NCBI RefSeq assembly: GCF_038051985.1
Contig: NZ_CP150291.1
Location: 4,080,208-4,144,207 of the forward strand
From: Solibacillus sp. FSL H8-0523
Lineage (GTDB): Bacteria > Bacillota > Bacilli > Bacillales_A > Planococcaceae
DNA length: 64,000 nt
Direction of reading: 5' to 3'
Under the pieces are notes generated by a model that saw only the letters and a program-made list of their open reading frames with translations, did no database searches and was not told the DNA's origin. Shown here piece after piece: positions 17,747 through 26,038 of the stretch. Made by a program: the position numbers and the translations under genes. Every line of letters starts with the position of its first letter. Positions within the stretch are counted from its first letter, which is position 1.

Positions 17747-18955
17747 TTAAGGATTTACTTTAGAGTTGAACTGTTGCTTACCGTCTACGAATTCTAGAAC
17801 TGTTGCAGATTTTACTGGGTTGTGGTTTTCGTCAACTGTGAATGTACCTGTTACTAAGCTTAAGTCCTTCGTTGCTGCTAGTTGTTCTTGAACAGCTACA
17901 CTTGTAATGTCACCATCGACACGGTTGATGGCATCGACAATAAAGTAAATTGAATCATAGCCTAATGCGTGGAAAGCATTTGGTGCTTGGCCATATTCAT
18001 CGTTAAATGCTGTTACGAAATCTTGAATTTTTGCATCTGGATCTTCAGATGAATAGTGGTTCGTGATAAATGTATTATTTAATGCATCACCACCAGCTAA
18101 ATCTACTAATGTTGGTGAATCCCAACCATCAGCACCCATTAATGGTACGGTAATACCCGCCTCACGTGCCTGCTTAACAATTAGACCAACTTCTTCGTAA
18201 TAACCTGGAATGAAGATGAAATCTGGATTTTTGCCTTTAATATTTGTTAACTGTGATTTGAAGTCTACATCTTTTGCTACATACGCTTCTTCAGCAATAA
18301 CTGAACCGCCGTTTGCTTCAATTGTTTCTTTGAATGATGCTGCTAGTCCTTTTGCATAGTCAGATGCGTTATCCGCAAAGATTGCTACATTTTTCGCTTT
18401 TATCTCATTTGTTGCAAAGTTCGCTGCCACTGTCCCTTGGAATGGGTCAATGAAACATGTACGGAATGCATAGGCATTTACTGAACCATCGTCATTCACT
18501 GTAACATTTGGTGCTGTACCAGAACCCGTTACCATAGGCACTTTATGTTGATTGGCAATTTGAACGGTTGCTACCGAGTTACCCGAAGTTGCTGGTGCGA
18601 GCATTGCTACAACTTTTTCCTGCTCAGCTAAACGAATTGCCGCAGAAGTTGCCTCTGCTGTTTCTGATTTATTGTCTACTGGAATGTACTCGATTTGTTT
18701 GCCATCGATACCACCTGCAGCATTAATTTCTTCAATTGCTAATTTTGCCCCATCATTAATAGATGAACCGTAAGAAGCGACATTGCCTGATAATTCTAAG
18801 TTAGCACCGATTTTAATTGTGTCACCCGATACTGCGTTACCGCTTCCCGATTTGCTTGCATCTTCATCTGATCCGCAACCTGCTAATACCCCTGTTAGTA
18901 GTGCTGTTGCCATAAATAATGAACCATATTTTTTCATTTTGTTGTGTTTTCCCAT
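17747..18955 (-). CDS. livJ: Branched-chain amino-acid binding lipoprotein LivJ
   Basis: The extracellular solute-binding protein that delivers leucine, isoleucine or valine (or related ligands) to LivHM. The 402-residue precursor has a lipoprotein signal with lipobox LAGC near residue 27, followed by an acidic/serine linker and a type I periplasmic-binding fold: TIKIGANLELSGNVASYG, VVAMLAPATSGNS, PMVTGSGTAPN and FIPGYYEEVGLIVKQAREAGI are typical. The first ATG is supported by GGGGG 8 bases upstream. It is the first gene of the liv operon, with its own strong promoter and a CodY-like box. Confidence 0.93.
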   Translation of the reverse strand: MGKHNKMKKYGSLFMATALLTGVLAGCGSDEDASKSGSGNAVSGDTIKIGANLELSGNVASYGSSINDGAKLAIEEINAAGGIDGKQIEYIPVDNKSETAEATSAAIRLAEQEKVVAMLAPATSGNSVATVQIANQHKVPMVTGSGTAPNVTVNDDGSVNAYAFRTCFIDPFQGTVAANFATNEIKAKNVAIFADNASDYAKGLAASFKETIEANGGSVIAEEAYVAKDVDFKSQLTNIKGKNPDFIFIPGYYEEVGLIVKQAREAGITVPLMGADGWDSPTLVDLAGGDALNNTFITNHYSSEDPDAKIQDFVTAFNDEYGQAPNAFHALGYDSIYFIVDAINRVDGDITSVAVQEQLAATKDLSLVTGTFTVDENHNPVKSATVLEFVDGKQQFNSKVNP

Positions 18956-18989
18956 CTTTGTGTCCCCCTAGTATACTTTTAAAAGTTTG

Positions 18990-19004
18990 ATATTTCTGAT
19001 AATT
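18990..19004 (-). promoter_or_regulatory. CodY-like box on the liv promoter
   Basis: ATATTTCTGATAATT matches the palindromic CodY consensus AATTTTCWGAAAATT at 12 of 15 positions. It overlaps the -10 hexamer and the predicted transcription start of livJ. CodY is known to repress branched-chain amino-acid uptake in Bacillus. Confidence 0.6.
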
Positions 19005-19030
19005 ATACTTAATTTAGCACCATCCGACAA
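19002..19030 (-). promoter_or_regulatory. SigA-type promoter of the liv operon
   Basis: The minus strand shows -35 TTGTCG and a perfect -10 TATAAT separated by 17 bp, 47 bp upstream of the livJ start codon. Confidence 0.82.
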
Positions 19031-19129
19031 TCTATTTTTTAAATATTCAGAATTGAAGATGCGAGAATAATTAAGTAATATATTCCAACTTCTGTATTGT
19101 AATTTATTTAGAATATTTAGTCTACTGTG

Positions 19130-19144
19130 ATTTTTCTGTAAATT
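19130..19144. promoter_or_regulatory. Second CodY-like box upstream of livJ
   Basis: ATTTTTCTGTAAATT matches the CodY consensus at 13 of 15 positions. It lies about 100 bp upstream of the livJ -35 element, where it could assist binding at the promoter-proximal box. Confidence 0.5.
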
Positions 19145-19157
19145 TTACAGATTTAGC

Positions 19158-19206
19158 GTTAATAAAATTTACAGTTCCAGTTTGAATACATGTAAATTTT
19201 ATTAAC
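19158..19206. repeat. 16-bp AT-rich perfect inverted repeat
   Basis: GTTAATAAAATTTACA (19158-19173) is exactly repeated in inverted form at 19191-19206, with a 17-base loop. A third copy of the TGTAAATTTTA core forms the small palindrome CTGTAAATTTTACAG at 19136-19150. The repeat starts 7 bp past the methyltransferase stop codon, so it may be an AT-only terminator for that gene or a binding site for liv regulation. Confidence 0.7.
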
Positions 19207-19212
19207 TGTGCA

Positions 19213-19812
19213 TTACGAAATACGGAAGACAACGATACGCTCATTTTCATTTTTTTCATGTCTTAATTTTATATTCATATAGTATTCTAATGCTAAATCC
19301 TGCTGTAAATAATCTAAGTAGTCGGGCGATGGATAGTATAGGACAATATCGATGATGCGTGGGTTTTGCTCATAAGATGTGTAAATATGCTGCATAAACT
19401 CACGAAATACATGAACCGAGAACGGGTTGAAGAAGAAAAATACTTGGTCTTGTTTTTTTATTTCATAGTGTTCTGCAATTAAATGGTAAAATTCAATCGC
19501 ACCTTGTTTTTTTCCACACTTTTTTAAATACCGCTCTTTATTATGCTCAGCTTCCACAAAAAACTTTTGATCCATCTCAATCCCTTTAGCTGGAACATCA
19601 AAACGGTGATAAATATAAATTGGCACACGTCCTTTGCCACAGCCAACGTCTAAAAAATGTCCACCCGCTGGCATTTCATAATGCTCGAATAGCTGCTCTA
19701 GCCCACTATAAGGAGTCGGTTCGTAGCGATGGTATTTCGCTAGCTTTGGAAACCCATACTGAAAACCAACTGTGTCAATATTTAAAAATTTATCAAATTG
19801 TTGTTCATTCAT
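19213..19812 (-). CDS. Class I SAM-dependent methyltransferase
   Basis: A 199-residue protein with a Rossmann methyltransferase fold. Motif I reads GGHFLDVGCGKGRVPIYI (about 50-67), followed by an acidic strand end KGIEMDQKF (about 76-84) that would bind the SAM ribose, and QVFFFFNPFSVHVF (about 123-136) in the motif IV position. The NPF form resembles amino-methyltransferases, but no target can be named. No neighbour suggests a pathway; it lies alone between the liv operon and the EAL relic. Confidence 0.8.
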   Translation of the reverse strand: MNEQQFDKFLNIDTVGFQYGFPKLAKYHRYEPTPYSGLEQLFEHYEMPAGGHFLDVGCGKGRVPIYIYHRFDVPAKGIEMDQKFFVEAEHNKERYLKKCGKKQGAIEFYHLIAEHYEIKKQDQVFFFFNPFSVHVFREFMQHIYTSYEQNPRIIDIVLYYPSPDYLDYLQQDLALEYYMNIKLRHEKNENERIVVFRIS

Positions 19813-19830
19813 TACATAAAACTCCTCACA

Positions 19831-19869
19831 AAAAAGCTATTCTATAAATTTACCTTATAGAACAGCTTT
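19831..19869 (-). terminator. Orphan terminator after the EAL relic
   Basis: On the minus strand AAAGCTGTTCTATAA pairs with TTATAGAATAGCTTT (one mismatch) around a 7-base loop and runs into TTTTTTG. No intact minus-strand gene lies just upstream; only the decayed EAL fragment does, so this looks like that gene's surviving terminator. Confidence 0.8.
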
Positions 19870-19895
19870 CAATTTTACTCTATCGTTTATGGACA

Positions 19896-20104
19896 TTATA
19901 CACTCATTTGAACATGGAATGCTTGCACCAGTCCATGAGTTCTACCTCTCGCATTGCAATGATCCTTCAAAAACTGAACCTATTCTGTTCTACGGTTTCT
20001 ACCCCTTCCACAACAACCTTTAAATTAAGCGAATTTCCTAATTGAATAATCGACTTAATAATCGATAAATCTTTTTCTGACATCGGGACGTCCTCAATAA
20101 AAAA
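19896..20104 (-). pseudogene. Relic of an EAL-domain c-di-GMP phosphodiesterase gene
   Basis: The minus strand encodes FFIEDVPMSEKDLSIIKS, then IIQLGNSLNLKVVVEGVET, then VEQ, which is the C-terminal part of an EAL domain (the EGVET motif is diagnostic). The frame ends at a stop at 19967-19969. A one-base shift then continues VQFLKDHCNARG before a second stop. There is no start codon or 5' region; the fragment begins inside the ogt terminator. It is a frameshifted, 5'-deleted remnant of a c-di-GMP-degrading enzyme gene and cannot be functional. Confidence 0.82.
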
Positions 20105-20132
20105 GCAACCTTTTAATTAAAAAAGTTGCTTT
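20098..20132 (-). terminator. Terminator of ogt
   Basis: AAAGCAAC and GTTGCTTT arms with AT pairs inside (TTTTTAATTAAAA) form a hairpin followed by TTTTTT-like sequence on the minus strand, 12 bp after the ogt stop codon. Its distal edge merges into the EAL relic. Confidence 0.8.
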
Positions 20133-20144
20133 GTAGACGATCCG

Positions 20145-20615
20145 TTATTGGTCTTTTTTCTCATGTTCAAGTAACCATTCTTTTCTCCATAGTCCCCCTG
20201 CATAACCAGTTAGCTTTCCATTCTTACCGATTACACGATGACATGGAACAATAATACTCAATTGATTTTTACTATTTGTCATTCCTACGGCGCGTACTGC
20301 CTTCACATTACCAATCACTTCCGCAATCTCTTTATATGAAGCCGTTTTACCAAATGGGATGGTTGTTAAAGCTTGCCACACGTGATTTTGAAAGACCGTT
20401 CCTTCATGTAGATAAGGCACTGTAAATTGCTGACGTTCTCCTTTAAAATATTCATCTAATTGCTCATAACAACGGTTCAAAACAACTGGTGTCGCTTCTG
20501 TTTTTTCAAAGACTACGTGCTCACGTGATGCAAATAATACCGCTGTGATCTGGTGATTTGTTGCCGTTATTTCAATCACGCCAATCGGTGAATGATAATC
20601 TAATTGATAGAACAT
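20145..20615 (-). CDS. ogt: Methylated-DNA-protein-cysteine methyltransferase
   Basis: A suicide DNA-repair enzyme that removes methyl groups from O6-methylguanine. The 156-residue protein has the C-terminal helix-turn-helix domain with GKTASYKEIAEVIGNVKAVRAVG (about 88-110) and the active-site PCHRVIG motif (about 123-129, acceptor cysteine near 124). The N-terminal ribonuclease-like domain fills the first 75 residues. Length matches the family, and it is a single gene with its own terminator. Confidence 0.94.
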   Translation of the reverse strand: MFYQLDYHSPIGVIEITATNHQITAVLFASREHVVFEKTEATPVVLNRCYEQLDEYFKGERQQFTVPYLHEGTVFQNHVWQALTTIPFGKTASYKEIAEVIGNVKAVRAVGMTNSKNQLSIIVPCHRVIGKNGKLTGYAGGLWRKEWLLEHEKKDQ

Positions 20616-20665
20616 ATAGAACCTCCGTTTTAATAGATAATTTGCCCTTTACTATAACGTACAAA

Positions 20666-20706
20666 AAAAGAACCTTCAATCTCCGAAGGGATTAAAGGTT
20701 CTTTTT
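20666..20706 (-). terminator. Terminator of mqo
   Basis: AAGAACCTT and AAGGTTCTT arms with additional pairing in the loop (TC..GA region) precede TTTTTTT on the minus strand, just past the mqo stop codon. Confidence 0.85.
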
Positions 20707-20709
20707 TGA

Positions 20710-22191
20710 TTATTTATTTAAGTTTAACGCTTCAGCAGTTGATTCATGTACTTCTTTAAGAAGTGCTGTGTTTTCAGCTAAGTTTTGACCATAAGCTGGA
20801 ATCATTTCTTTAATTTTTGCTTCCCAAGCTTTCACTTCTTGTGGGAAACATTGATTAATTACTTTTATCATTACAGATACTGCCGTAGAAGCACCTGGAG
20901 ATGCCCCAAGTAATGCTGCGATTGAACCGTCTTCTGAATTAATTACTTCTGTACCGAATTGTAATGTACCTTTACCAGCCGGTGTGTCCTTAATAACTTG
21001 TACACGTTGACCCGCTACAATAATTTCCCAATCCTCTGACTTAGCAGTTGGTACGAATTGACGTAATTCTTCAATACGTTTATCTTTAGAAGCCATAACT
21101 TCTTTCATTAAATAAGTTGTTAGGTCCATGTTTTTCATACCACAAGCCATTAATGTAACTAAGTTATGTGGTTTGATTGAAGCTGGTAAATCCATATAAG
21201 AACCTGTTTTTAAGAACTTCGTATTGAAGCCTGCGAATGGTCCAAATAATAATGATTTTTTGCCATCAATGAAACGCGTATCTAAGTGAGGTACTGACAT
21301 TGGAGGTGCTCCAACTGCCGCCTTACCATATACTTTAGCGTGGTGTTGGTTGACAACTTCTTCGTTGTTACAAACTAGGAATAAACCTGAAATTGGGAAT
21401 CCACCAACATGCTTCGATTCAGGGATGCCTGTTTTTTGTAGTAACTCAAGGCTACCACCACCAGCACCTAAGAATACGAATTTTGCCGTGTGGTATTCTA
21501 CTTTACCGCTATTTTTATCGTGGACTTTAACTTCCCATAAGCCTTCTTTGTTACGTTTTACATCAAGAACGCTATGGTTGTAGTTTACATCTACATCTTG
21601 CTTTTGTAAGTTTGCAACTAACGTTCTTGTTAACGCACCGAAGTTTACGTCTGTACCTGTATCAATTTTTGTCGCCGCGATTGGCTCTTTTGATTTACGG
21701 TCATTCATAATTAATGGAATCCATTGTTTTAACGTTTCTGGATCATCAGAGAATTCCATTCCTTCAAATAATGGGTTAGCTGTCATTGCTGCGTGACGCT
21801 TTTTAAGATACTCAACATTGTTCGCACCTTGTACCATACTCATGTGTGGTAAAGGCATGATGAAATCTTGAGGGTTTTCGATTTGACCTGTTTTTACAAG
21901 GTAAGACCAGAACTGTAAAGAATCTTGGAATTGCTTATTTACGTTAATCGCTTTTGTAATATCGATTGTTCCATCTTTTTTCTCACTTGTATAGTTTAAT
22001 TCGCATAAAGCGGCATGCCCTGTTCCGGCATTGTTTAATTCGTGAGAGCTTTCCTCACCTGCTTTTGCTAACTGCTCAAATACAGTAATTTTCCACTCTG
22101 GTGCTAATTCTTTAAGCATTGTACCTAAAGTAGCACTCATAATTCCGGCACCAATTAAGATAACGTCTGATTTAATATGATTGTTACTCAT
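20710..22191 (-). CDS. mqo: Malate:quinone oxidoreductase
   Basis: An FAD-dependent, membrane-associated enzyme that oxidises malate to oxaloacetate and passes electrons to the quinone pool, bypassing NAD-linked malate dehydrogenase. The 493-residue protein has the N-terminal dinucleotide fold [15 protein letters not shown] (about 9-23), then [23 protein letters not shown] (about 46-68) and a late FAD-contact region [13 protein letters not shown] (about 436-448), all typical of Mqo. It is monocistronic, and a good catabolite-responsive element lies 39 bp upstream of its start. Confidence 0.96.
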   Translation of the reverse strand: MSNNHIKSDVILIGAGIMSATLGTMLKELAPEWKITVFEQLAKAGEESSHELNNAGTGHAALCELNYTSEKKDGTIDITKAINVNKQFQDSLQFWSYLVKTGQIENPQDFIMPLPHMSMVQGANNVEYLKKRHAAMTANPLFEGMEFSDDPETLKQWIPLIMNDRKSKEPIAATKIDTGTDVNFGALTRTLVANLQKQDVDVNYNHSVLDVKRNKEGLWEVKVHDKNSGKVEYHTAKFVFLGAGGGSLELLQKTGIPESKHVGGFPISGLFLVCNNEEVVNQHHAKVYGKAAVGAPPMSVPHLDTRFIDGKKSLLFGPFAGFNTKFLKTGSYMDLPASIKPHNLVTLMACGMKNMDLTTYLMKEVMASKDKRIEELRQFVPTAKSEDWEIIVAGQRVQVIKDTPAGKGTLQFGTEVINSEDGSIAALLGASPGASTAVSVMIKVINQCFPQEVKAWEAKIKEMIPAYGQNLAENTALLKEVHESTAEALNLNK

Positions 22192-22510
22192 TTTTACCTT
22201 CCCTTGTATATATTAAGATTTTTAGAATTTTGAAAGCGCTCTATTTCATTGTCGACAACATAATAATGGAAAAGAGCTACGTATTCTAGATCATTTATTG
22301 CCTTCATGTAGTGTAACATAATTGTTAAAAGATTAAAATATATACGGATTGCTTAGCAGTAAGGTAGTTAAAAGCACATCATTTACGAGAAATCTCCTTA
22401 CAATTATGAGCATTTTTTGCCTCGGAAGAATTTAATTGTTTTTATTTTCTATATTTTCTTACTATTAACCCTTGCTTTTTACATGTTCTTTATATCTTTA
22501 CGTAGGGATG
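22192..22510. other. Intergenic region upstream of mqo
   Basis: This 319-bp stretch holds the mqo leader, the cre-like site and a 10-bp palindrome TTGTCGACAA at 22250-22259. No gene with a believable start was seen. A plus-strand frame starting at 22417 runs into the cupin gene in antisense and has no ribosome-binding site. Confidence 0.55.
22230..22244. promoter_or_regulatory. Candidate cre (CcpA) site upstream of mqo
   Basis: TTGAAAGCGCTCTAT fits the cre pattern WTGNAANCGNWNNCW except at one position. It lies 39 bp upstream of the mqo start codon, a place where CcpA binding would block transcription. Carbon catabolite control of mqo is inferred. Confidence 0.5.
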
Positions 22511-23062
22511 TTACTGCAATGGTCTACCCGTGTATTTTTCAAAACCTTTATAGGCATTCTTTTTATGGCCTCGTTTTACAAGCAAAGCAAATATTTTACG
22601 TTGTAGCCAAAGCGGTATACCCGCTACTAATGTATTTTGCATGGAGAGAATAAGCGCTGTATGAGCCATATTTTTAGGATTACCCTTCCCATCAACTAAC
22701 CCGTCATTGATTAGACCATAGTGAATACGTACAGATTGTTCAAATTGACTCGGTGGCGTTAAACGTACACGGAATACAACCGGTTCATCATGGTTATTGG
22801 TAAATGTATGTGGTGTATTTAATGTCACTAATCGCATATCTCCAGGCTGTAGTACATGTTGCTCTTTTCCTAAAGTCACCGTTAATTGCCCTGAAATCAC
22901 TTCAAACGTTTCTTCAAATTCATCATGCACATGTAATGGTGGGCCTTCTCCTTGTGATGGCAATGTAACCTCTATGTAAAGATACTTTCCTTGCGATTCT
23001 TCTGCTGTTTCCAAAAAGGTGATTTGCTCACCTGTAATTTGGTGTTTTACTGTACGATTCAT
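22511..23062 (-). CDS. Cupin-domain protein
   Basis: A 183-residue protein with a single cupin fold. Motif 1 is PLHVHDEFEETFEVISGQLTV (about 42-62), with metal-binding His-His-Glu residues, and motif 2 is PGDMRLVTLNTPHTFTN (about 73-89). The C-terminal third (IPLWLQRKIFALLVKRGHKK) is hydrophobic and basic and could associate with the membrane. Substrate and reaction cannot be assigned. It lies alone between mqo and the divergent degV gene. Confidence 0.82.
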   Translation of the reverse strand: MNRTVKHQITGEQITFLETAEESQGKYLYIEVTLPSQGEGPPLHVHDEFEETFEVISGQLTVTLGKEQHVLQPGDMRLVTLNTPHTFTNNHDEPVVFRVRLTPPSQFEQSVRIHYGLINDGLVDGKGNPKNMAHTALILSMQNTLVAGIPLWLQRKIFALLVKRGHKKNAYKGFEKYTGRPLQ

Positions 23063-23257
23063 ATACGCTCTCCTTTTATAATACTTTTTGTTACTCGTAG
23101 CATAATTGTATGTTAAATTTGATATATATAATAGAAGTTACTTTTATTAAAATTGTAGGAAATAGGATAAACATCATGATGAACATATGACAAATGTAAA
23201 TAGTTCAAAGTGAAAATTCCTTTTACAATTAACTATGTATGAGATAGGGGGATGTTT

Positions 23258-24106
23258 ATGAAAATTTTTACGGATAGTGGTTCAGACTTACCAAAAGCTT
23301 ATTTTGATAAGGAAGACGTACATCTTTTTCCGTTACGTGTATTAGTGAAGGGTGTCGAGTATGATGATATTATTGGCATCTCAACTGATCAAGTTTACGC
23401 AGCAATTGCAGAAGGCGAAGAACTTAAAACATCACAAGTTTCATTAGAAGTCTTTTTAAATGCTTTTGAGCAACTAGCAAAATCGGGGGAAGAAGGAATT
23501 TATCTTGCCTTTTCTTCTGCGTTATCGGGTACTTGCCAAAGTGCCATTTTAGCAAAAAATCAATTACTAGAAACATATCCAGACTTAAAATTAGCGATTA
23601 TTGATACAAAATGTGCTTCATACGGACAAGGCTTAGTCGTAAAAGAAGCCGTACGTTTAAATAAATTTGGTATTGCATTTGACGATGCCGTTACACAATT
23701 AACGGATATGGCGAACTCGATGGAGCATCTCTTTACGGTTGGCGATTTAAATCACTTAGCAAAAGGCGGTCGTGTTTCAAAGGCAAGTGCTATTGTAGGT
23801 GGTTTACTAAATATTAAACCAATTTTAAATATGGAGGATGGAAAGCTTGTACCGATCGAGAAAACACGTGGTTTTAAAAAAGCCATCCAACATATGATTG
23901 CCCTTATGAAAACGCGTGGTGGCGACTTTACAAATAAAACGGTCGGCATTTCTCATAGTAATGATGAGGAATTAATGCACGAGGTAAAAGTTGCGATTGA
24001 AGAAGCACTTCAGCCAAAAGCCATTGAAACAACAACGATTGGCTCGGTCATCGGTGCACATGTTGGACGCGGTACAGTTGGCATTTACTTTACCAATACA
24101 AAATAA
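23258..24106 (+). CDS. DegV family fatty-acid-binding protein
   Basis: A 282-residue DegV/FakB-type protein. Such proteins bind a fatty acid and, in the FakA-FakB system, present it for phosphorylation. MKIFTDSGSDLP (about 1-12), SSALSGTCQSA (about 88-98) and VGDLNHLAKGGRVSKASAIVGGLLNIKPIL (about 158-187) are family hallmarks. The second in-frame ATG was chosen: GGGGG lies 7 bases before it but only 1 base before the first. No fakA-like kinase gene is in the window. It has its own terminator. Confidence 0.9.
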   Translation: MKIFTDSGSDLPKAYFDKEDVHLFPLRVLVKGVEYDDIIGISTDQVYAAIAEGEELKTSQVSLEVFLNAFEQLAKSGEEGIYLAFSSALSGTCQSAILAKNQLLETYPDLKLAIIDTKCASYGQGLVVKEAVRLNKFGIAFDDAVTQLTDMANSMEHLFTVGDLNHLAKGGRVSKASAIVGGLLNIKPILNMEDGKLVPIEKTRGFKKAIQHMIALMKTRGGDFTNKTVGISHSNDEELMHEVKVAIEEALQPKAIETTTIGSVIGAHVGRGTVGIYFTNTK

Positions 24107-24112
24107 CACTTG

Positions 24113-24145
24113 AAAGCTAGCACAATTTACATGTGCTAGCTTTTT
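24113..24145. terminator. Terminator between degV and the convergent 82-residue gene
   Basis: AAAGCTAGCAC and GTGCTAGCTTT form an 11-bp perfect stem with an 11-base loop. The plus strand continues TTTTTG; the minus strand has a shorter T-run, so it mainly ends degV. Confidence 0.9.
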
Positions 24146-24150
24146 GTTCT

Positions 24151-24399
24151 TTAAATGAAAAAAACCGATGCAAGTGCAATTCCTGTAATTGCACCTAAGG
24201 CAATCCCATAGCCAAACCCTGCGCCTGCGCCAAATCCCCAAAAGCCAATGCCATAACCACCCGCATCTGGCATGAGCCAGACATTGCGATTATCTACTTT
24301 GGTAATACGTCCGACGTGCACATTCCCACAATTATCGGTGATTCGTACACGCTTCCCTTGATATTTACAACACATGTTATACGCGGCTTGTGGATTCAT
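24151..24399 (-). CDS. Small protein with Sm/SH3-like start and glycine-rich membrane tail
   Basis: An 82-residue protein of no named family. The N-terminal half has a CC pair (residues 10-11) and a beta-rich stretch GKRVRITDNCGNVHVGRITKVDNRNVWLMP that resembles a small barrel of LSM/SH3 type. The C-terminal half is glycine-rich and hydrophobic (GYGIGFWGFGAGAGFGYGI, then ALGAITGIALASVFFI), so it is likely a glycine-zipper-like membrane segment. GGAGGGGG lies before the ATG, strongly supporting translation. Similar proteins exist in Bacillales, but no function is known to me. Confidence 0.75.
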   Translation of the reverse strand: MNPQAAYNMCCKYQGKRVRITDNCGNVHVGRITKVDNRNVWLMPDAGGYGIGFWGFGAGAGFGYGIALGAITGIALASVFFI

Positions 24400-24501
24400 C
24401 TTTTCCCCCTCCTCTCATTTTTTCTACTATATGTTTAAGGAAATCGCACATACGAGCGTATCGTCTAATTCATATAGTAAGAAGAAAGGAAGGGAGATTT
24501 T

Positions 24502-25242
24502 TTGGAGATAATCGATACACGAAAATTATTTTACGACCTGAAGAATCGTAGCACACACACATATCCGCTCGTACAATCTATTTTCCCAACGATTCCACCC
24601 GCAGCTGTACAGTACGAATTACAGCGTCAAGGCTTATTAGAAAATGGCGAAATGTCTTTACCGCTAGATGTATGGACAATTGCTAAAAGACAGCTGGATG
24701 ATTTGGTGAACCAATGGGCTGGACCCCCAACGAAAGTAGCCATTTTACCAATTCAACATGGCTATGTTAAAAATGGTGTTGCCTATCCGCATGGCATTTG
24801 TTTATTTGTTTCGCCCCATACCTCAGTAAAAGAACTTCTTGCACTCATTACACATGAATATCACCATATTTGTCGGCAATCCTATTACGCAGACTCTCCT
24901 ACTTTATTAGACGCGGTCATTATGGAAGGCTTAGCTGAGCATGCTGTTGAAAGTTTATTTGGTGAACATGCCGTTAGTTCATGGACAAAACGGTATTCTT
25001 TAGAAGAGGTAATCGATTATTGGCACAGGTATTTTCTAGAATACGTAACCGTCCGCGGCTTACATAATCACCAACATTTTTTGTTCGGTGACGGCAAGCA
25101 ACTACCAGCTCATATTGGTTATTGTATGGGGTACCGCATTGTTGAAGCGTTCTTGACTAAAAATCCCTTACTTACAACACAACAATTGCTGCAAGTTTCT
25201 TCTGAAGAAATCGCTTTAGGTGCCGGTTTTACATTGCTATAG
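24502..25242 (+). CDS. DUF2268-type putative zinc protease
   Basis: A 246-residue protein with HEYHH (about 117-121 in LITHEYHHICRQ), an HExxH zinc-binding motif, followed by VIMEGLAEHAVESLFG (about 139-154) whose glutamate would be the third ligand. This is the DUF2268 layout (predicted zinc-dependent proteases). No signal peptide is visible, so it should be cytoplasmic. It starts at TTG, with AAGGGAG a few bases upstream; no ATG is close. Targets are unknown. Confidence 0.8.
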   Translation: MEIIDTRKLFYDLKNRSTHTYPLVQSIFPTIPPAAVQYELQRQGLLENGEMSLPLDVWTIAKRQLDDLVNQWAGPPTKVAILPIQHGYVKNGVAYPHGICLFVSPHTSVKELLALITHEYHHICRQSYYADSPTLLDAVIMEGLAEHAVESLFGEHAVSSWTKRYSLEEVIDYWHRYFLEYVTVRGLHNHQHFLFGDGKQLPAHIGYCMGYRIVEAFLTKNPLLTTQQLLQVSSEEIALGAGFTLL

Positions 25243-25249
25243 GTATGTA

Positions 25250-25296
25250 AAAAACCATTAATGCATGTCTACGAATAGACAAACGTTAATGGTTTT
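25250..25296. terminator. Terminator after the DUF2268 gene
   Basis: AAAACCATTAA and TTAATGGTTTT are perfect arms; the loop can form an inner GTCTA/TAGAC stem. It lies between two convergent genes and can serve both. Confidence 0.85.
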
Positions 25297-25301
25297 CACG
25301 T

Positions 25302-25946
25302 TTACTTTTGAGTTACTGGGGCTGGGTAGTCGAAGCCTTTTGTATCGACCTCAACTTTTTTCATTTTTTGATCTTGTAATGGCTTGTCGCTTCCATCGCG
25401 CTCTACTGCAACGATTTCATCAATAACATCCATTCCTTCAATCACTTGTCCAAATGCTGCATAATCACCGTCTAAATGTGTTGCCGACTCAGTCATAATA
25501 AAAAATTGTGAGCCTGCTGAATTTGGATCCTGTGTACGCGCCATCGATAACACGCCGCGCTCGTGGGTTAGTGTATTTTCGAAGTCATTCGAAGAAAACT
25601 CTCCGTTAATTGAATAATCTGGCCCACCCATACCTGTTCCATCTGGGTCGCCACCTTGTACCATGAAGCCTGGAATAACACGGTGGAAAATTAAGCCGTC
25701 ATAGAAGCCATCTTCAACTAATGAAATGAAGTTCGCTACTGTATTTGGTGCTGTTTTTGGCTCGAGTTCGATAACAATTTTTTTGTCATTTTCCATCGTA
25801 ATGGTCACGATTGGGTTTTCTGTTACGTCATTTGCGTAATTTGTATTATCTGTTTGTTCCTTACTTTCTGTTGTTTTGTCGTCACCACATGCTACGATCA
25901 TCAGCATTGCCATTGCCGTTACGAATAAAAGTATCGTTTTTTTCAT
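25302..25946 (-). CDS. Lipoprotein peptidyl-prolyl isomerase, cyclophilin type
   Basis: An extracytoplasmic folding catalyst that interconverts proline cis/trans bonds. The 214-residue precursor has a lipoprotein signal with lipobox IVAC (about residue 20) and then a cyclophilin domain: FHRVIPGFMVQGGDPDGTGMGGP (about 90-112), NSAGSQFFIMTES (about 142-154) and the AAFGQVIEGMDVIDEI segment are conserved. Catalytic Arg and Phe positions (HRVIPGF) are intact. It is monocistronic and could assist secreted proteins on the membrane surface. Confidence 0.93.
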   Translation of the reverse strand: MKKTILLFVTAMAMLMIVACGDDKTTESKEQTDNTNYANDVTENPIVTITMENDKKIVIELEPKTAPNTVANFISLVEDGFYDGLIFHRVIPGFMVQGGDPDGTGMGGPDYSINGEFSSNDFENTLTHERGVLSMARTQDPNSAGSQFFIMTESATHLDGDYAAFGQVIEGMDVIDEIVAVERDGSDKPLQDQKMKKVEVDTKGFDYPAPVTQK

Positions 25947-26038
25947 AAAATTCCCACTCCTTTTCTACGTAATTCAATCATACTTCGAGCGGTTAAACAA
26001 GTATTGTGACTAACTTTTTGAGGGGCTCAGCTTCCAAC

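Noticed and set aside
22417..22653. 78-codon hydrophobic plus-strand frame
   Set aside because: Half lies antisense to the cupin gene and no ribosome-binding site is present; the hydrophobic look comes from T-rich sequence.
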